From assembly GCA_941918925.1 (NCBI GenBank), contig OW799235.1, positions 50,205,491 through 50,269,490 of the forward strand: 64,000 bases of DNA, in the 5' to 3' direction. The DNA comes from Phyto melanocephala. Its lineage: Eukaryota > Arthropoda > Insecta > Diptera > Rhinophoridae. Below the pieces are notes generated by a model, which worked only from the letters and a program-made list of their open reading frames with translations, made no database searches and was not told the DNA's origin. Positions 62,651 through 64,000 of this stretch are shown here, piece by piece. The translations under genes were made by a program, and so were the position numbers. How positions within the stretch are numbered: the first letter of the stretch is position 1; each line of letters starts with the position of its first letter.

Positions 62651-63769
62651 TTAAAGCATCATCCCCAGTGCTCGTAGCTTGTTGTACTTATTTTGGCACT
62701 TTTGAAGTGCATCGACAGCATCAAAAAATATTTGCATAAATTTTTCATTAGAAATATCATCTTCATTTCTGTTAACAAGGGTCTTACTTCTTGTTACATC
62801 AGAGTACAGTGCATTACTTTTAGTACCAGAGCCACGTGTATAATTTTGGTGTTCCTTACCAGGCAGTTCGGGAAAATTAACTTCATCGGAGTTGAAGTTC
62901 AGCATATTAGTCCTATGTGGTACTTTATTTCTGACTGTGATACGTTGGCGAATCTCCAGGTATTCCTGACGACACGGGCATTTCGTCGTCAGTTCTGTGC
63001 TTTACATTTTTTAAGTTCTTCCTAGCACAGTTGTAACATTTGTATATAATTTTCTCACTATTAGCGGCTTTGTTTAGTTGACAATCTGCAAATTCGTGAT
63101 TACCCGCACAGGCTGTACACACTACTACTCTGTTACAGTTCCCAGCACCGTGACCATATATAGAGCATTGGGTGCATTGAGTAGGGCCTTTGCTGCCCTT
63201 GAGTGGTCTTCTCCAGTAAACGGCAATATTACTAAAATATCTTATTTTCAGTATATCCCTCTTCGACACTTGTTGACGATCGAATTCAATTAGATATAGC
63301 GTATCATCTGCGGTTGATCTTTTCGTGGTGACTTCCGTTACACTTACCGGATTTTTATTGTGTGATTTGGTAAATTCATTACAAGTTATCTTAGTATCCA
63401 TTTGAATAAGACCAAACAACACTAATTTAAACGTTTTTGCATCTTTAATTTCATGCGTGTAAAATTGGTACTTCTTAGTACATTTAAGGCCTTGTTATAC
63501 AGTATCCTTGAGCTTGATATTATTTTTGTTCCAATGGACATTCTTTTGAACATATACCTGTCTCCGATTAGTCCAAAAACTGATAAAAAACTATGGACAG
63601 AGTCTACTACAATTGGTGGTATTTTCTCCTTGTGAGTATTATGTTCTTCCTCTTCTTCATTTGCAAGTAGATGAAATCTACTTGCATTACTGATTTGTAC
63701 TTCTGATGTTTTAGGCACTTTAAATTTTGGGCAATTACCCCAACGATTCTTTCTTTTTTGCGACAGCAT
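62651..63769 (-). pseudogene. Jockey LINE ORF1 (gag-like)
   Basis: ATG at 63769 (MLSQKRKNRWG). A first frame of 115 codons runs to 63422; the next (63422-62925) carries the RRM-like region and three zinc knuckles: CTQCSIYGHGAGNC, CTACAGNHEFADC and a third starting CYNCARKN in which the rest is altered. A last frame (62905-62651) has LPGKEHQNYT and the C-terminal helix. This is the Jockey-type ORF1 RNA-binding protein, broken by at least two frameshifts. Confidence 0.82.
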
Positions 63770-63903
63770 TGTCAGAAATATTCACAAACACAAAATAGTA
63801 TTACTATCGACTTTTTAATAAATAAAATTAATTTAATAATTTAGACCAAAAAATAACACGATGTTTACGTTTGAAGGCAGAGATTGCAGATGTATAATAA
63901 TTA

Positions 63904-64000
63904 CACTGTGCAAGAAATTTACACTTTTTTTTCGTGACAAGCTGGGCACCTAGCGTTTTAACATAATTCGGGTACGCTGAATTCTGTGGTGCCCGCGGTT
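63904..64000 (-). mobile_element. CACTA-like DNA transposon, copy C (partial at window edge)
   Basis: Begins CACTGTGCAAGAAATTTACA after TTA, followed by the TTTCGTGACAAGCTGGGCA block and GAATTCTGTGGTGCCCGCGG. This is the 3'-type end seen at 40665 and 41603, so the element extends rightwards in minus orientation beyond the window. Confidence 0.85.

Larger units (their letters stand above)
60495..63903 (-). mobile_element. Jockey-clade LINE, broken by BEL
   Basis: Minus strand. 5' UTR (63770-63903), ORF1 with three CCHC-type knuckles and ORF2 with endonuclease and RT up to the point where the BEL 3' LTR ends (60494). The rest of ORF2 should lie beyond the BEL 5' end but is not recognisable there. 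Many frameshifts are present. A CACTA-like element inserted in its 5' UTR at 63904. Confidence 0.85.

Overview
This window is a transposable-element graveyard from an insect genome, with no host gene, rRNA or tRNA that I can recognise. AT-rich intergenic DNA, 60-110 nt introns, long (CATA)n microsatellites, a copia element with an internal tRNA-iMet primer site, and LOA, R1, Jockey and BEL elements all point to a dipteran fly. A calyptrate or tephritid fly is a guess from general composition.

Layout. 1-8690 holds unassigned AT-rich DNA, an orphan tRNA-Lys primer-site match, a CR1-like LINE 3' fragment, a dispersed repeat with tandem subunits, a broken R1-clade LINE and a CATA microsatellite. 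8690-11733 holds two hAT-type remnants, one carrying a chimeric duplicated block. From 11735 to 60494 everything lies between the two ends of one decayed BEL/Pao retrotransposon, itself sitting in a minus-strand Jockey-type LINE (60495-63903). Inside the BEL element are a copia element with apparently identical LTRs (11995-16714), a solo LTR, and a second minus-strand LTR that is split by the main object of the window.

That object is a Polinton/Maverick (18279-55078). It has about 640-bp terminal inverted repeats and a 6-bp target duplication (CTCGAG). It carries protein-primed DNA polymerase B (broken), a packaging ATPase (broken), an intact chromodomain integrase, minor capsid (broken), an intact pX/pVI-like small protein, major capsid (broken), and a related pair of small genes near its two ends. 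It has swollen to 36.8 kb by insertion of a full-length LOA-type LINE with intact ORFs (18824-24486), a CR1-like LINE (about 25829-29285), a dispersed repeat containing a Helitron containing another LINE (30180-34500), two oppositely oriented CACTA-like DNA transposons (36895-40665 and 41603-44369), a young gypsy element (45246-49833) and a hAT scrap. A third CACTA-like copy begins at 63904 and runs off the window.

The deepest nesting is Jockey LINE > BEL/Pao > LTR > Polinton > dispersed repeat > Helitron > LINE. The youngest insertions, judged by intact ORFs, matching LTRs and exact target duplications, are the copia, gypsy and LOA elements. The Polinton capsid and polymerase genes carry stops, frameshifts and insertions, so this copy could not make virions, although its integrase is still open.
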